DNA of 64,000 nt from Nocardia amikacinitolerans NBRC 108937 (GTDB lineage Bacteria > Actinomycetota > Actinomycetes > Mycobacteriales > Mycobacteriaceae). The notes beneath the pieces were generated by a model. That model had not been told where the DNA came from. It worked only from the letters and a program-made list of their open reading frames with translations, and did not search any database. The stretch is from positions 62,001 through 126,000 of the forward strand of contig NZ_BDAU01000033.1 of assembly GCF_001612615.1 (NCBI RefSeq), read 5' to 3'. Positions 16,457-26,170 of the stretch are shown here, piece after piece (position 1 is the stretch's first letter; each line of letters begins with the position of its first letter). The translations under genes and the position numbers were made by a program.

Positions 16457-18064
16457 ATGAGCTTTGCAAGTCCGTTCCCTGGTATCGATATTCCCGATGT
16501 CGGTATCTTCGATTGTCTGTTCGGCGACCTCGGCCCAAGTGATCTCGAACGGGTCGCGCTGATCGACGGCGCGTCCAGCGCGAGGCTGACCTATGGCGAA
16601 CTGATCGAGCGTATCGAAGGATTTGCTGGAGGGCTGAGCTGCATCGGATTCGGTATCGGTGACGTCGTCGGTGTGCTGTGTCCGAACATCCCCGCGTTCG
16701 CGGTCGCGTTCCATGGCATTCTGCGTGCGGGCGCGACAGCCACCACCATCAATGTGCTGTTCACTGCCCCGGAGATCGCCAAGCAGTTGCAGGCGTCCGG
16801 TGCCAAGGGACTGATCACGGTGAGCGTATTCCTGCCGCAGGCGAAAGAAGCGGCAAGATTGGCCGGTATCACAGACGATGCATTGATCGTCCTCGACGGT
16901 GGCGTGGGGCATCGCTCGGCAGTCGATCTGCTCGCGCTCGGTGCGCTACCGCCGAAACAATCCTTCGATCCCGCAACGCATGTGGCGGTGCTGCCGTTCA
17001 GCTCGGGAACCACCGGAAGCCCGAAGGGGGTGATGCTGACACACCGGAATCTGGTCGCGAACGTGTGTCAGATCGACTCGATGCAGGACATCGGCTCCGG
17101 TGATGTGATTATCGCGGTTCTGCCGTTCTTCCATATTTATGGCATGACGGTATTGCTGAACGCAGCACTGAAGGCCCGTGCCCGATTGGTCACCATGGTG
17201 CGATTCGAGTTGGCAGACTTTTTGGCAGCGATCGAGAAATACCGGGTGACGCACCTTTTCATCGCGCCTCCGGTCGCACTCGCGCTGGCGAAGCATCCGA
17301 TGATCGACGCCTTCGACCTGTCCTCCGTGCGTAAGGTGGTCAGTGGCGCCGCGCCGCTGGATCAGGAGCTGGGGGAGGCGGTGGCCGAGCGGTTGGACGC
17401 CGCGGTCGTGCAGGGCTTCGGGATGACCGAACTCAGTCCCGTGAGCCATGGTGTTCCCACCGATCTGGGTGTCTCGATCGCCGGCCGACCGGCACCGATC
17501 AGCGCGAGTGGCTGGCCGGTTGCCAACACCGAGAACAAACTCATCGATCCCGCCACTGGGGCCGAGATCGCCCTCCCGGCAGACGGGTTGAGCCGGCCTG
17601 GTGAATTGCTGGTCCGTGGTCCGAACGTCATGGCCGGATACCTGAACAATCCGAGCGAAACCGCCGCCACGATCGAGCCCGACGGCTTCCTACGCACCGG
17701 AGATCTGGCCTGTGTCGACTCGACGGGGTGTGTGTTCATCGTCGACCGCATCAAAGAGCTCATCAAATACAAGGGCTACCAGGTACCGCCGGCGGAACTG
17801 GAGGCATTGCTGCTGACCCATCCCAGCATCGCCGACGCCGCGGTGGTCGCCGCCGTGGATGGCGACGGAGAGGAGATCCCGATGGCGTTCGTAGTCACCC
17901 AGCCGGGCGCGCAGCTCGGCGAGGATGAGGTGATCCGGTTCGTCGCCGACCAGGTCGCTCCGTACAAGAAGGTACGCCGCGTGGCGTTCATCACCGAGAT
18001 CCCGAAGTCCGCGGCCGGAAAGATATTGCGAAAGGATTTGCGGCAGAGCGTCATTCAGTCATGA
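16457..18064 (+). CDS. AMP-forming acyl-CoA ligase (4-coumarate-CoA ligase-like)
   Basis: Activates a carboxylic acid to its CoA thioester through an acyl-adenylate. The 535-residue protein has the P-loop-like LPFSSGTTGSPKGVMLTHRN, the A5 motif GFGMTEL, the A7/A8 motifs RTGDLACVD and DRIKELIKYKGYQV, and the catalytic lysine motif IPKSAAGKILRKDL near the end. GGAGGAA precedes ATG 16457. It follows the monooxygenase/hydrolase pair and precedes aldehyde dehydrogenases, fitting a chain that ends by loading an acid onto CoA. Confidence 0.93.
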   Translation: MSFASPFPGIDIPDVGIFDCLFGDLGPSDLERVALIDGASSARLTYGELIERIEGFAGGLSCIGFGIGDVVGVLCPNIPAFAVAFHGILRAGATATTINVLFTAPEIAKQLQASGAKGLITVSVFLPQAKEAARLAGITDDALIVLDGGVGHRSAVDLLALGALPPKQSFDPATHVAVLPFSSGTTGSPKGVMLTHRNLVANVCQIDSMQDIGSGDVIIAVLPFFHIYGMTVLLNAALKARARLVTMVRFELADFLAAIEKYRVTHLFIAPPVALALAKHPMIDAFDLSSVRKVVSGAAPLDQELGEAVAERLDAAVVQGFGMTELSPVSHGVPTDLGVSIAGRPAPISASGWPVANTENKLIDPATGAEIALPADGLSRPGELLVRGPNVMAGYLNNPSETAATIEPDGFLRTGDLACVDSTGCVFIVDRIKELIKYKGYQVPPAELEALLLTHPSIADAAVVAAVDGDGEEIPMAFVVTQPGAQLGEDEVIRFVADQVAPYKKVRRVAFITEIPKSAAGKILRKDLRQSVIQS

Positions 18065-18371
18065 GGTGGATCATGGGTCCCGATTCACGCTGCGAATCCT
18101 GACGCAACCACCGATGGTGTTTTGAGCGATCCGGACGACATCGAGTGATAAAAGCGACCGGTCGGCGGCAACCTCCCACACCCATGTGCCTCCGGCGCAA
18201 CGGACTTCGACGTGATGTGCGCGACGCACTTGTCGGTCGAAGTCGCTCGGAGCGGCTATCTCGAAATCACTGGCGATGCGGGCTCCCGACAACATCGCCG
18301 CATCATCCCGCTGCGACGCCGAACCCGGTGCCAGCTGCCCGACTAGAGCCCCATGACCAAAGGAGATCGGT
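18065..18371. other. 300-bp intergenic region
   Basis: A minus-strand frame at 18071-18295 (starting MLSGARIASDFEIAAPSD, 74 codons) has some protein-like character but no recognisable family and may be a remnant. The right end has AAAGGAGA, the ribosome site of the next gene. Confidence 0.35.
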
Positions 18372-19940
18372 GTGACCGCGATGGATCGAGATGTTCGAAG
18401 CGCACACAGCGTCGACAATTCCCGTGCGGATTCCGAAATCGAGGTGCGCAACCCGGCCGATGGCCGCGTCGTGAACCGGGTGCCCGTGCGGTCCGCGCTG
18501 TCGGTCGCCGCGGCAGCCGCGCAGTTGCGGGAGCAGCAGGTGCACTGGGAAGCGATCGGACCTCGGAAGCGGGCCGAGTGGCTGTTCCGATTGCAGGACT
18601 GGCTGATCGACAACTCCTCCCGGATCACCGATGTCCTGCAGTCCGAAACCGGGAAGTCCCGCTATGACGCGGCAGCCGAAGTGCCGACCACCGTCGACCT
18701 GATCAGGTACTGGGGCACTCGGGCGGCAGGCTTCCTCGCCGATGAACGTCCGAAATCGTTCAGCGGCCTCGGTATGACCAAACACCTCACCACCACCTAC
18801 CGACCCTATCCGGTGGTCGGTGTCATCACGCCGTGGAACTTCCCGCTGGCCATGATCAGCCTTGACGCGATACCGGCGCTCATGGCCGGTGCCGCGGTGC
18901 TCGTCAAACCGTCGGAGGTCACCCCGCTGAGCGCCCTGGAATTGGCCCGAGGGTGGAGAGAAATCGGGGCGCCGGCGGTGCTGTCTGTAATGACCGGACT
19001 CGGTGATACCGGCCGTGCGGTTGTGGAGAACGTCGACTACGTGCAGTTCACCGGGTCGACCCCGACAGGCAGGGCGATCGCGCAAGCCTGTGCGCAGAAA
19101 CTGACGCCGTACAGCTTGGAAATGGGCGGCAAGGATCCCGCGATCGTGTTGGCCGACGCCGATATCGAGCACGCCGCGCGGGGAATCGCATTCGGCGGAA
19201 TGTTCAATTCCGGTCAGGTCTGTGTGTCGGTCGAACGTGTCTATGTGGAGGCGCCGATCCACGACCAGTTCGTCGCCGCCCTCACCGAACAGGTTCGATC
19301 CCTGCGTCAGGGACACGACGGTGTGAAGTTCGCCTACGATGTCGGTGCCATGGCCACCGCGGCACAACGTGACATCGTGCAGCGCCACGTCGACGACGCG
19401 ATCGCACACGGTGCTACCCCGACCGTCGGCGGAAAGGCTGGGCCTGCAACCTTTTTCGAGCCGACCGTGTTGGTCGACATCGATCAGTCGATGGTCTGCG
19501 TACGCGAGGAGACCTTCGGTCCGACGCTGCCGGTGATCAAGGTCGCCGACGAAGAAGAAGCGGTTCGGCTGGCCAACGACTCGGCCTACGGCCTGTCGGC
19601 ATCTGTCTGGACGCGTGACCGGGAGCGCGGCGAGCGGATCGCCCGACAGTTGCAGAGCGGCGCGGTCAACATCAACGACGTCATGACGAACGCATTCATT
19701 CCGGCGGTTCCGATGGGCGGCTGGAAGGATTCCGGCGTCGGCGCTCGATCCGGAGGCGCGGCCGGGATCCGCAAATACTGCCGCCCCCAGACCATTACGG
19801 TTCCGCGCGGACCAGCGAGGAAACGTGAACTCCAGTGGTATCCCGCCTCGCGGTGGCGGCACCGAGCCGTGTTCGGATTCGGGCAGGCCCTGGCTGCCCG
19901 CGGAGCACGGCGGCTCGCACTGCTGCTTCGACGGCCGTGA
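18372..19940 (+). CDS. Aldehyde dehydrogenase (succinate-semialdehyde dehydrogenase-like)
   Basis: NAD(P)-dependent oxidation of an aldehyde to an acid. The 522-residue protein has the cofactor motif VGVITPWNFPLAM, the FTGSTPTGR turn, the catalytic Glu in LEMGGKDPAIV and the catalytic Cys in FNSGQVCVSVERV. It starts at GTG 18372, 4 nt after AAAGGAGATCG. An extra Arg-rich tail of about 40 residues follows the normal end (after RKYCRPQTITV), unusual for the family. It probably oxidises an aldehyde arising from the alcohol product of ester hydrolysis. Confidence 0.92.
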   Translation: MTAMDRDVRSAHSVDNSRADSEIEVRNPADGRVVNRVPVRSALSVAAAAAQLREQQVHWEAIGPRKRAEWLFRLQDWLIDNSSRITDVLQSETGKSRYDAAAEVPTTVDLIRYWGTRAAGFLADERPKSFSGLGMTKHLTTTYRPYPVVGVITPWNFPLAMISLDAIPALMAGAAVLVKPSEVTPLSALELARGWREIGAPAVLSVMTGLGDTGRAVVENVDYVQFTGSTPTGRAIAQACAQKLTPYSLEMGGKDPAIVLADADIEHAARGIAFGGMFNSGQVCVSVERVYVEAPIHDQFVAALTEQVRSLRQGHDGVKFAYDVGAMATAAQRDIVQRHVDDAIAHGATPTVGGKAGPATFFEPTVLVDIDQSMVCVREETFGPTLPVIKVADEEEAVRLANDSAYGLSASVWTRDRERGERIARQLQSGAVNINDVMTNAFIPAVPMGGWKDSGVGARSGGAAGIRKYCRPQTITVPRGPARKRELQWYPASRWRHRAVFGFGQALAARGARRLALLLRRP

Positions 19941-20284
19941 GCAGCGATCGCGTCAGCAAACGACGACAACGTCCTCGCCTAGGTCGCGGTTCGCCAAAGG
20001 GCCGATCGCGGAATCGTTCGCCCAGACAGACCGGGAGCCTGTGGTCTTCGATGCGAAAGCGCACGAGGTCGTCGTTCTCGATCACTGTGGAAGTCGGTGA
20101 ATGGCCATGAAGGGGGCCGGGTGGTCCCTCGGTCTGTCCGAGGAAATGGGTGGCGCCCCCGCGCCGATGCCGATGGTGTGGGCCATCCGCGAGATGATTC
20201 ATGCGGCCAACTCGGCTGCCAGCGTCTTCGATCTCAGGCCCGCTATGGCGCAGGTCCTGTTCGAAATCGGGAATTGTGCCCAGT
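19941..20284. other. intergenic, possible decayed sequence
   Basis: Short frames here are protein-like in places (for example a stretch reading PVVFDAKAHEVVVLDH near 20040-20085 on the plus strand) but none is a complete gene and I cannot assign a family. Confidence 0.3.
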
Positions 20285-20400
20285 GCTCGAGTTAGGTCCG
20301 TACAGTCTCGCGTAGTTCGCTCGACGCATGGCGAGATTCCCGAGAACCGCACCTAACCGCCAGCAGGATTGCGGAACGCATACCGAAGCGATGATCGCTG
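20285..20400 (-). pseudogene. PucR regulator remnant with the middle deleted
   Basis: The plus-strand stretch GTCTCGCGTAGTTCGCTC (from about 20305) is identical to one inside the pucR gene at 12506-12523, and flanking bases remain similar. A second block, GCATACCGAAGCGATGATC (about 20379-20397), corresponds to the start region of that gene (near 13548-13566). Together they show the start and a piece of the C-terminal domain of a PucR gene, with about 300 codons missing between them and stops in the frame. Confidence 0.7.
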
Positions 20401-20412
20401 TGCACTCTGCCC

Positions 20413-21951
20413 ATGGCAACTGATCTCGATCGGAGACATAGTCGTTCACCGATGGAACACCAAATAGATTCGACAGTGGCTCCGCCGCCCGATGTAGCCG
20501 AGTTCGACCAGCTCTACATCGGCGGCCGCATGACCGCTCCCGCGGGTGCCGACACCATCGAGGTGGTCTCCCCGCACACCGAAAAGCTGATCGGCCGTGT
20601 CCCGCATGCCTCGCGTGAGGACGTCGACCGAGCGGTGGCGACAGCGCGCGCGGCATTCGACGAGGGGCCATGGCCCCGAATGACCGTCGATGAGCGCCTT
20701 GGCGTCTGCCAGCGTTTTCGCGATGCGTTCGCGGCACGCATCGAGCAGTTCGCCCGGCTCATCACCGCTCAGAACGGCGCGCCCTACAACGTGAGCATGG
20801 CGTTCCACACTCGCGCGGCCGTCCTGCTGTGGGATGCGCAGATCGCGATCGCCCGCGACTTCCCGTTCGAGGAGCGTCGCCGCGGCGGGCGCAATCCGCT
20901 GCTGGTGCGCCAGGAGCCCGTTGGTGTTGTCGCCGCGATCATTCCGTGGAACTCCCCGCAATTCCTCGCGGCGGGAAAGCTTGCTCCCGCTCTGCTCTCC
21001 GGTTGTAGCGTTGTTCTCAAGGCGTCACCGGAAACACCCTTGGATGCTTACCTCCTCGCGGAGGTCGCCGACGAGGCCGGGCTCCCGCCGGGAGTTCTGA
21101 GCATCCTGCCCGCCGATCGTGAGGTCAGCGAATACCTGGTCGGACATCCCGGTGTCGACAAGGTGTCGTTCACCGGTTCGGTCGCCGCGGGCAAGCGGGT
21201 CATGGAGGTCGCGTCCCGCAACCTTACCCGGGTGACGCTGGAGTTGGGCGGGAAGTCCGCGGCCATTGTGTTGCCCGACGCCGATCTCGATGCTGCGGTG
21301 GCGGATCTGATGATCGCGTCGTACGGCAACAACGGTCAAGCGTGTATCGCGCGCTCCCGTGTCCTCGCGCCGCGCTCGCACTACGACCAGATCGCCGAAC
21401 GTCTCACCGCGGCCGTCGGTTCGCTGATGGTCGGTGACCCGAACGAGCGGAGCACGCAGATCGGCCCGCTGGTGACGCAGCGGCAGCAGCGGCGCAATCT
21501 CGACTATATCCGCATCGGCCGAGACGAAGGCGCGAAAGTGCTGGCCGGTGGCGGCATTCCCGCTGGGCAGCCGACGGGCTGGTACGTGGAGCCGACGCTG
21601 CTCGGCAATGTCGACAACAGCATGCGGGTCGCCCGCGAGGAGATCTTCGGTCCGGTGATCTGCTTGCTGTCCTATGAGGACGAGGCCGATGCCGTGCGCA
21701 TCGCCAACGACTCCGAATTCGGCCTGTCGGGCAGTGTCTACACCGGCGACATCGAGCACGGCATCGAGATCGCGCGCCGGGTGCGGACCGGAACCTTCGC
21801 CGTGAATGGATTCAGCCTCGACGTGAACGGTCCCTTCGGCGGGTTCAAGAACTCCGGTATCGGCCGCGAATACGGACCCGAGGGCTTCGCTGCCTACCTG
21901 GAACCCCAAACGGTGTATCTGCCGGTCGGCTACGACGTTTCCGCTCGGTAG
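20413..21951 (+). CDS. Aldehyde dehydrogenase
   Basis: A second NAD(P)-dependent aldehyde dehydrogenase, up to 512 residues. Key segments: VVAAIIPWNSPQF (cofactor), FTGSVAAGKRV, catalytic Glu in LELGGKSAAIV, catalytic Cys in NNGQACIARSRV, and the C-terminal GPFGGFKNSGIGREYG. ATG 20452 (MEHQIDSTVAP) is an alternative start; neither has a good ribosome site. It is only distantly like the enzyme at 18372, so this is not a recent duplication. The MpaB-like gene follows 26 nt later. Confidence 0.92.
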   Translation: MATDLDRRHSRSPMEHQIDSTVAPPPDVAEFDQLYIGGRMTAPAGADTIEVVSPHTEKLIGRVPHASREDVDRAVATARAAFDEGPWPRMTVDERLGVCQRFRDAFAARIEQFARLITAQNGAPYNVSMAFHTRAAVLLWDAQIAIARDFPFEERRRGGRNPLLVRQEPVGVVAAIIPWNSPQFLAAGKLAPALLSGCSVVLKASPETPLDAYLLAEVADEAGLPPGVLSILPADREVSEYLVGHPGVDKVSFTGSVAAGKRVMEVASRNLTRVTLELGGKSAAIVLPDADLDAAVADLMIASYGNNGQACIARSRVLAPRSHYDQIAERLTAAVGSLMVGDPNERSTQIGPLVTQRQQRRNLDYIRIGRDEGAKVLAGGGIPAGQPTGWYVEPTLLGNVDNSMRVAREEIFGPVICLLSYEDEADAVRIANDSEFGLSGSVYTGDIEHGIEIARRVRTGTFAVNGFSLDVNGPFGGFKNSGIGREYGPEGFAAYLEPQTVYLPVGYDVSAR

Positions 21952-21977
21952 CCATGCAGCGGGAACAAGGAGGAGAC

Positions 21978-22772
21978 GTGAGTCGAAATACAGACCCGGC
22001 CGCTGCCGGTACGACCGAAGTTCGCCCGGCGAAGCGGTCGACCGTCAGCGCCGTTGTCGACAACGCGATGTACACCATCGGATTGATGAGAGTCTGTGGG
22101 GGAGTGGAGGATTCCGCTGCCGTAGATCGCGGCGGCACCGGCAAGATCCATCGACGCGCCGACAACAGGGCCGATGCGACGACCGACCATTTCCGTTTGT
22201 GGATGAAGCATGGCGCCGACAGTCCGGAGACCCGGGCAGCGGTGGCGAAGGTCGCGCGGATGCACGAGCACTATGCGCAGTCCTATTCGATGTCCAACGA
22301 GACCTTCGTGCGCGGGATCGCGTTGTTCGCAACCATTTTCGACGAGGTGACCCAGACCGTGGGCCTGAACATGGTAACCGAGAAGCGCAAGGCGGCCCTG
22401 GTCACACACTGGCTGGCCATCGGTGAACAACTCGGGGTAAAGGATATGCCCCGCACCTGGGCGGACATGCAGCGTGTCAACTTCGAGTACGAGCACGATC
22501 CCCGGCATTTCCGGGCAACACCGGAGGGTCGCCGGTGTGCGGATTCACTGATCGACCAGTTCAACGATCGATGGCTGCCGCGGCCGTTGCACCCGGTCGG
22601 CCGTGCGATCCTGCTGTCCCTGCAGCCCGATCACGTCTTGGAAGCTGTCGGGCAGAAGAAACCGCCTGCACCCGTGGTGGGCCTTGTTCGTCGCACCATC
22701 CGGTTGTCGGCACAGGCGGGGATGCGTGCGGCGAAACGACGACGACGGCGATCGGCGGCGACCGGACGCTGA
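21978..22772 (+). CDS. MpaB/rubber-oxygenase-like protein (DUF2236)
   Basis: A 264-residue protein of the DUF2236 group, which includes the fungal mycophenolic acid enzyme MpaB and latex-clearing protein, heme or diiron-like oxygenases that cleave double bonds. The family region runs from VARMHEHYAQ through FATIFDEVTQTVGLNMV, ALVTHWLAIGEQLGV and RTWADMQRVNFEYEHD. The start is GTG 21978, right after AAGGAGGAGAC. It ends with a very basic tail (AAKRRRRRSAATGR). Cotranscribed with the aldehyde dehydrogenase, it could supply an aldehyde by oxidative cleavage; that is inference. Confidence 0.75.
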   Translation: MSRNTDPAAAGTTEVRPAKRSTVSAVVDNAMYTIGLMRVCGGVEDSAAVDRGGTGKIHRRADNRADATTDHFRLWMKHGADSPETRAAVAKVARMHEHYAQSYSMSNETFVRGIALFATIFDEVTQTVGLNMVTEKRKAALVTHWLAIGEQLGVKDMPRTWADMQRVNFEYEHDPRHFRATPEGRRCADSLIDQFNDRWLPRPLHPVGRAILLSLQPDHVLEAVGQKKPPAPVVGLVRRTIRLSAQAGMRAAKRRRRRSAATGR

Positions 22773-22789
22773 AAGGGCTTGTGGAGGTG

Positions 22790-23190
22790 TCATTTCGGCG
22801 TTGCCGTGGTGCGCACATCCGACGGCGTGACCCCAATGCGGCACGAAAGCGCGCGGGTGAAATGGGGTGCGTCGAAGAAGCACCGGCAGGTGGCGATCCT
22901 GAGATGACTCAGGCCCGGATGTAGCAGCTCGCGGCGGCGCCGGACAAGCGCTGGCGCCGGACGAAACCGGAGACGGTGGTCCCGCCGTCGACAAGCGCGC
23001 CTTGCAGGGTCTGCGGCGACACGGGGTGGACGGCCGCGACGGACTCGGCGGTGCGGGGTCCGGACCGAAATATGCTCGTGGTTTCCCGGCTGAGTACGAC
23101 CGGGTCTGCCACGTCGAGTTCATCGCGGCTTTTCCGAAGTACTCGGCCGGAAGATCCCGTGCGGGGACCTGCGCGCGCACGTCGCGTTGA
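22790..23190 (-). pseudogene. AraC family regulator remnant
   Basis: On the minus strand the two helix-turn-helix halves of an AraC protein are recognisable in order: SVAAVHPVSPQTLQGAL then GGTTVSGFVRRQRL, and after a break and frame change CFFDAPHFTRAL and GVTPSDVRTT before a stop at 22790. The segment joining the halves and the N-terminal sensing domain are largely gone. It lies between the MpaB-like gene and a PucR regulator. Confidence 0.7.
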
Positions 23191-23286
23191 ATGCGGACAC
23201 GCGGAGGGACCGAGCGGTGTGGGCTTGCGGGTGCGGTAGCGTGCCCCAAGACACCGTTTCCATCCGTGACCGGTATTCGAGGCGAA

Positions 23287-24549
23287 GTGCAGATCAAACC
23301 CCCCAGGAAAGTGCCTAGGTACTGGGAACCCCCGTCGGAGCGAATCGCCGAGCTCATTCGCACCGGGGTAGGCCGCATGCTCGACAACCCGAAGGAGGTC
23401 TACCGGGCTGTCGACGAGGCTGTGCTTTCCTCATCGGGCTCGCAGTCGGCGGCCTCGGAACCAGGGCTGCTGGAGGCGTTGCTGGCTTCGATTCGCGCCA
23501 ACTTCAGCCATTGGGCCACCGCCAACTTCAAGACGCCCGGTATGCCCGTGACGCCGAACCTCGGCCCAGAGAACGTTGATCTGGCCCGGGAGTTCGTCCG
23601 GCACGGATTCGACAGCGGGATATTGACCAATTTCCACGCCGGCCAGAACGCCGCTGTCCAGACCTGGACCACCATGGCATTCGAGCTGACCAGCGATCCG
23701 GACGAACTGCGTGAGCTGATCGCCGTGGTGAACCGGTCGATCTTCGCATACATCGACGACACGCTCGCCGCGCTGTACGAACTGATCGACAACGAACGCG
23801 GTCAGAACCCCGATGTCGACCATGCCGCGCGTATGGAGGCCGTGGAGTTGGTGTTGCAGGGCGCGCCGATCAGCCTCAAGCGTGCTAGTCAGCGTATTCG
23901 CTATGACCTGGGCCGCCGTCACCTGGCAGCTGTCGTCTGGACCGACGACGCCGGGACCGACCCGGGCCCGCTCGAGCGAGCCGTGACCGCCCTGGCGCAG
24001 GCCACCGGCTCCGTGCGGCCGCTGACGATCCTGGCCAGCTCCACAACTATGTGGGTGTGGGTGTCGAGCACGGAAGAGTTCCGGATAGCCGACATTCTCG
24101 AGCGCCTCGACGTTGGACCTGGTGCGAGGGTGGCGATTGGCTCTACCGGTGCCGGGCTACAGGGCTTCCGGCGCAGCCATCTCGACGCCGTCACCACGCA
24201 GCGCCTCATGCGGCGGCTGTCCGTCGATACCCGAATCGCCACCTATGACGAGATCGAGGTGGTCGCTCTCGCGACCGCCGACATGGAACGCGCGATGGAG
24301 TTCGTCGGCCGGACCCTCGGGTCGCTGGCGACCGACGATCCGGAATTGCGTGAGACGCTGCGGATGTATCTGCGCGTGGGATCGAGCACCACACACGCAG
24401 CGAAAGCCCTCTTCGCGCATCGCAATACGATCGTCAACCGGCTCGAGCGTGCCCGTGGGCTGTTACCCCAGCCGCTCGAGGGGCGCACTCTGCAGGTCGC
24501 GCTCGCGCTCGAGATCATGCAAGTGATCGGCGGTCCGCCGAGCGACTGA
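23287..24549 (+). CDS. PucR-type transcriptional regulator
   Basis: A 420-residue paralog of the regulator at 12315. Matching landmarks: FHAGQNAAVQTWTTMAFEL, LVLQGAPISLKRA, RRHLAAVVWTDD, the SSTTMWVWV strand, then the C-terminal LRETLRMYLRVG, AKALFAHRNTIVNRLERA and LQVALALEIMQ helix-turn-helix. I place the start at GTG 23287, since earlier codons read into the AraC remnant. It closes the ketone/aldehyde block on the right, as the other PucR closes it on the left. Confidence 0.85.
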   Translation: MQIKPPRKVPRYWEPPSERIAELIRTGVGRMLDNPKEVYRAVDEAVLSSSGSQSAASEPGLLEALLASIRANFSHWATANFKTPGMPVTPNLGPENVDLAREFVRHGFDSGILTNFHAGQNAAVQTWTTMAFELTSDPDELRELIAVVNRSIFAYIDDTLAALYELIDNERGQNPDVDHAARMEAVELVLQGAPISLKRASQRIRYDLGRRHLAAVVWTDDAGTDPGPLERAVTALAQATGSVRPLTILASSTTMWVWVSSTEEFRIADILERLDVGPGARVAIGSTGAGLQGFRRSHLDAVTTQRLMRRLSVDTRIATYDEIEVVALATADMERAMEFVGRTLGSLATDDPELRETLRMYLRVGSSTTHAAKALFAHRNTIVNRLERARGLLPQPLEGRTLQVALALEIMQVIGGPPSD

Positions 24550-25339
24550 GGCTGCGGCCCGGCCGGATGTAAGTCGGCACAGCGATTGGATGCTCGCGGC
24601 CATTACGCACTCGCCGCCGCCACCGTAGCCGTGACGCATTACGGCCTCAGCGGTGGCGCCGACTACCTCGGGAGCGTTATGGATCGAGTTTGCCGGATAC
24701 CCGGAGCGGATTCGGCAGTTGTCGCCCACATCGGAATTCGTCGAACCGTAGCTCCGCTTGAAGGGTCGATCGCGCCAAACAGTACACGCGCCGCGCAACA
24801 TCCGACACGGAGCGGCGAATCGTACTGCGGTTCCTATGTGAGCCGGGCGAGATCCGAGGATCGGAGCTCAGCCTCGCGGCATATGCGCGGCGGGATAACG
24901 TTCGTTCCACGCGCCGCGGGGCAGGATCTCCTGGATTCGGTCCAGGTGAGGCTGGTCGAGTGTGACCTCTGCGGCGGCAACATCTTCCTCGAGCCGCACG
25001 GGGCTGCGGGTGCCCGGGATCGGAACGATGTCGCGGCCCTGAGTGAGCAGCCAGGCCAGTGCCAGCTGAGCGACGGTGCTCGCCGAACTCGACGCAGGTT
25101 CCAACGTCGCGCAGGGCGTACCAAGGCCAACGTCGAGCTGGACGGCACCCGCCGTCGAGCCGCACGCGATAGTGTCGAAGACTGTGCCGTTTCCGCGGCC
25201 GACTCCCCCTGGCGCCTACGTCGCCAGCTGGATAAATGCGGTCCCCGCGGCTACCAACAAGGTGTGCGTCCGCGAAATCGTCAGCCGGTGAAGTTCGCCA
25301 TGATCGAAAATATCATCGCCGCCGCAGACTGGCGGCAGC
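24550..25339. other. 790-bp region holding an aldo/keto reductase remnant
   Basis: Apart from the fragment annotated at 24868-25104, no complete gene is visible. A plus-strand frame near 25076-25291 is protein-like over 50 codons (for example PHAIVSKTVPFPRPTPPGAY) but unassigned. Confidence 0.4.
24868..25104 (-). pseudogene. Aldo/keto reductase, C-terminal fragment
   Basis: About 75 codons on the minus strand read TVAQLALAWLLTQGRDIVPI, then PGTRSPVRLEEDVAAAEVTL and ILPRGAWNERYPAAHM, the NADPH-binding end of an aldo/keto reductase. The normal enzyme is about 320 residues; the barrel and catalytic residues are missing upstream. Confidence 0.78.
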
Positions 25340-25368
25340 CGTGATGCTCAGGCGAACCTCTGGCGGAT
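25340..25368. promoter_or_regulatory. 11-bp-phased repeats upstream of response regulator
   Basis: CGTGATG (25340), GGCGAAC (25351) and GGCGGAT (25362) start exactly 11 bp apart. Read on the minus strand the two best units are ATCCGCCAGAG and GTTCGCCTGAG, near-copies of the CTTCGCCAGAG / GTTCGCCAGAG pair at 3462-3483. A comparable set lies at 60221-60249. Confidence 0.6.
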
Positions 25369-25435
25369 CTGACAGTTTCCTGTGAGCTGGGGTTGTACCG
25401 TGGATGTGGGTGCATAGGGACGCGGCGGGGGCGCC

Positions 25436-25441
25436 TATCCT
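25436..25441 (+). promoter_or_regulatory. -10 element of a likely leaderless promoter
   Basis: TATCCT lies exactly 6 nt before the GTG start at 25448, with no Shine-Dalgarno. The decayed paralog at 60332 has the same TATCCT with the same 6-nt gap. Transcription would start at or within a base of the GTG. Confidence 0.6.
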
Positions 25442-25447
25442 GAAGCT

Positions 25448-26170
25448 GTGAACTCACGTGTCACGTCAACCAGCCCGACTGTTCTGGTTGTCGACGACGA
25501 ACCGGACATCCTCGATCTGCTCTCCTCCGTCCTGCACATGAGCGGCTTCGAGGTCCGTGTCGCCACCACCGGCGCGGACGCTGTGACCTCGGCAGCCGAG
25601 TGCCGTCCCGACATCGTGGTGTTGGACGTAATGCTTCCCGACAGCGATGGATATTCCGTCGCGCGGCGACTTCGCCAGCAGTGCGATTCCATTCCGGTGC
25701 TGTTCCTGACCGCCCGCGACTCCGTCGAGGACCGGATCGAGGGTCTGCGCGCGGGAGGCGACGACTACGTGTGCAAACCGTTCAGCCTCGAGGAGGTGCT
25801 GCTGCGCGTGCAGGCCGTCCTGCGGCGAACCCAGGACCACGGGTCGACGGATCCCGATTTGCTGCGCTACGCCGACCTGCATTTGAATGCCGATGCGCAC
25901 ACCGTCACACGTGCGGGGCAAGAAATCTGGTTGTCCGCCACCGAGTTCCGTTTGCTGCACTATCTGATGCTGAACGCCGATCGGGTCGTGAGCAAACAAC
26001 AGATCATCGACCGGGTGTGGGGCTCGGAGGACGGCCGTGACGGGCGAGTGGTGGAGACGTTCATGAGTCAATTGCGCCGCAAGATCGATATCCGCGATCC
26101 CGCGCTCATCCATACGGTCCGCAACGTCGGCTACACGCTGCGGTCGGGCGGGTTCCGATCGGCGTCGTGA
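25448..26170 (+). CDS. OmpR/PhoB family response regulator
   Basis: A 240-residue regulator. Receiver domain residues 11-125 with acidic pocket Asp 16/Asp 17, phosphoacceptor Asp 60 (VVLDVMLPDSDG), Thr 88 and Lys 110 (CKPF). The winged-helix DNA-binding domain follows, with LSATEFRLLHYLMLNADRVV, KQQIIDRVWG and VETFMSQLRRKID. The normal kinase partner would start at GTG 26167, overlapping the stop, but that gene is destroyed. 11-bp direct repeats upstream suggest autoregulation. Its closest relative in the window is the broken regulator at 60332, whose kinase is intact. Confidence 0.93.
   Translation: MNSRVTSTSPTVLVVDDEPDILDLLSSVLHMSGFEVRVATTGADAVTSAAECRPDIVVLDVMLPDSDGYSVARRLRQQCDSIPVLFLTARDSVEDRIEGLRAGGDDYVCKPFSLEEVLLRVQAVLRRTQDHGSTDPDLLRYADLHLNADAHTVTRAGQEIWLSATEFRLLHYLMLNADRVVSKQQIIDRVWGSEDGRDGRVVETFMSQLRRKIDIRDPALIHTVRNVGYTLRSGGFRSAS

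Noticed and set aside
18303..19862. Long minus-strand open frame opposite the aldehyde dehydrogenase
   Set aside because: Antisense shadow of a fully motif-supported gene.
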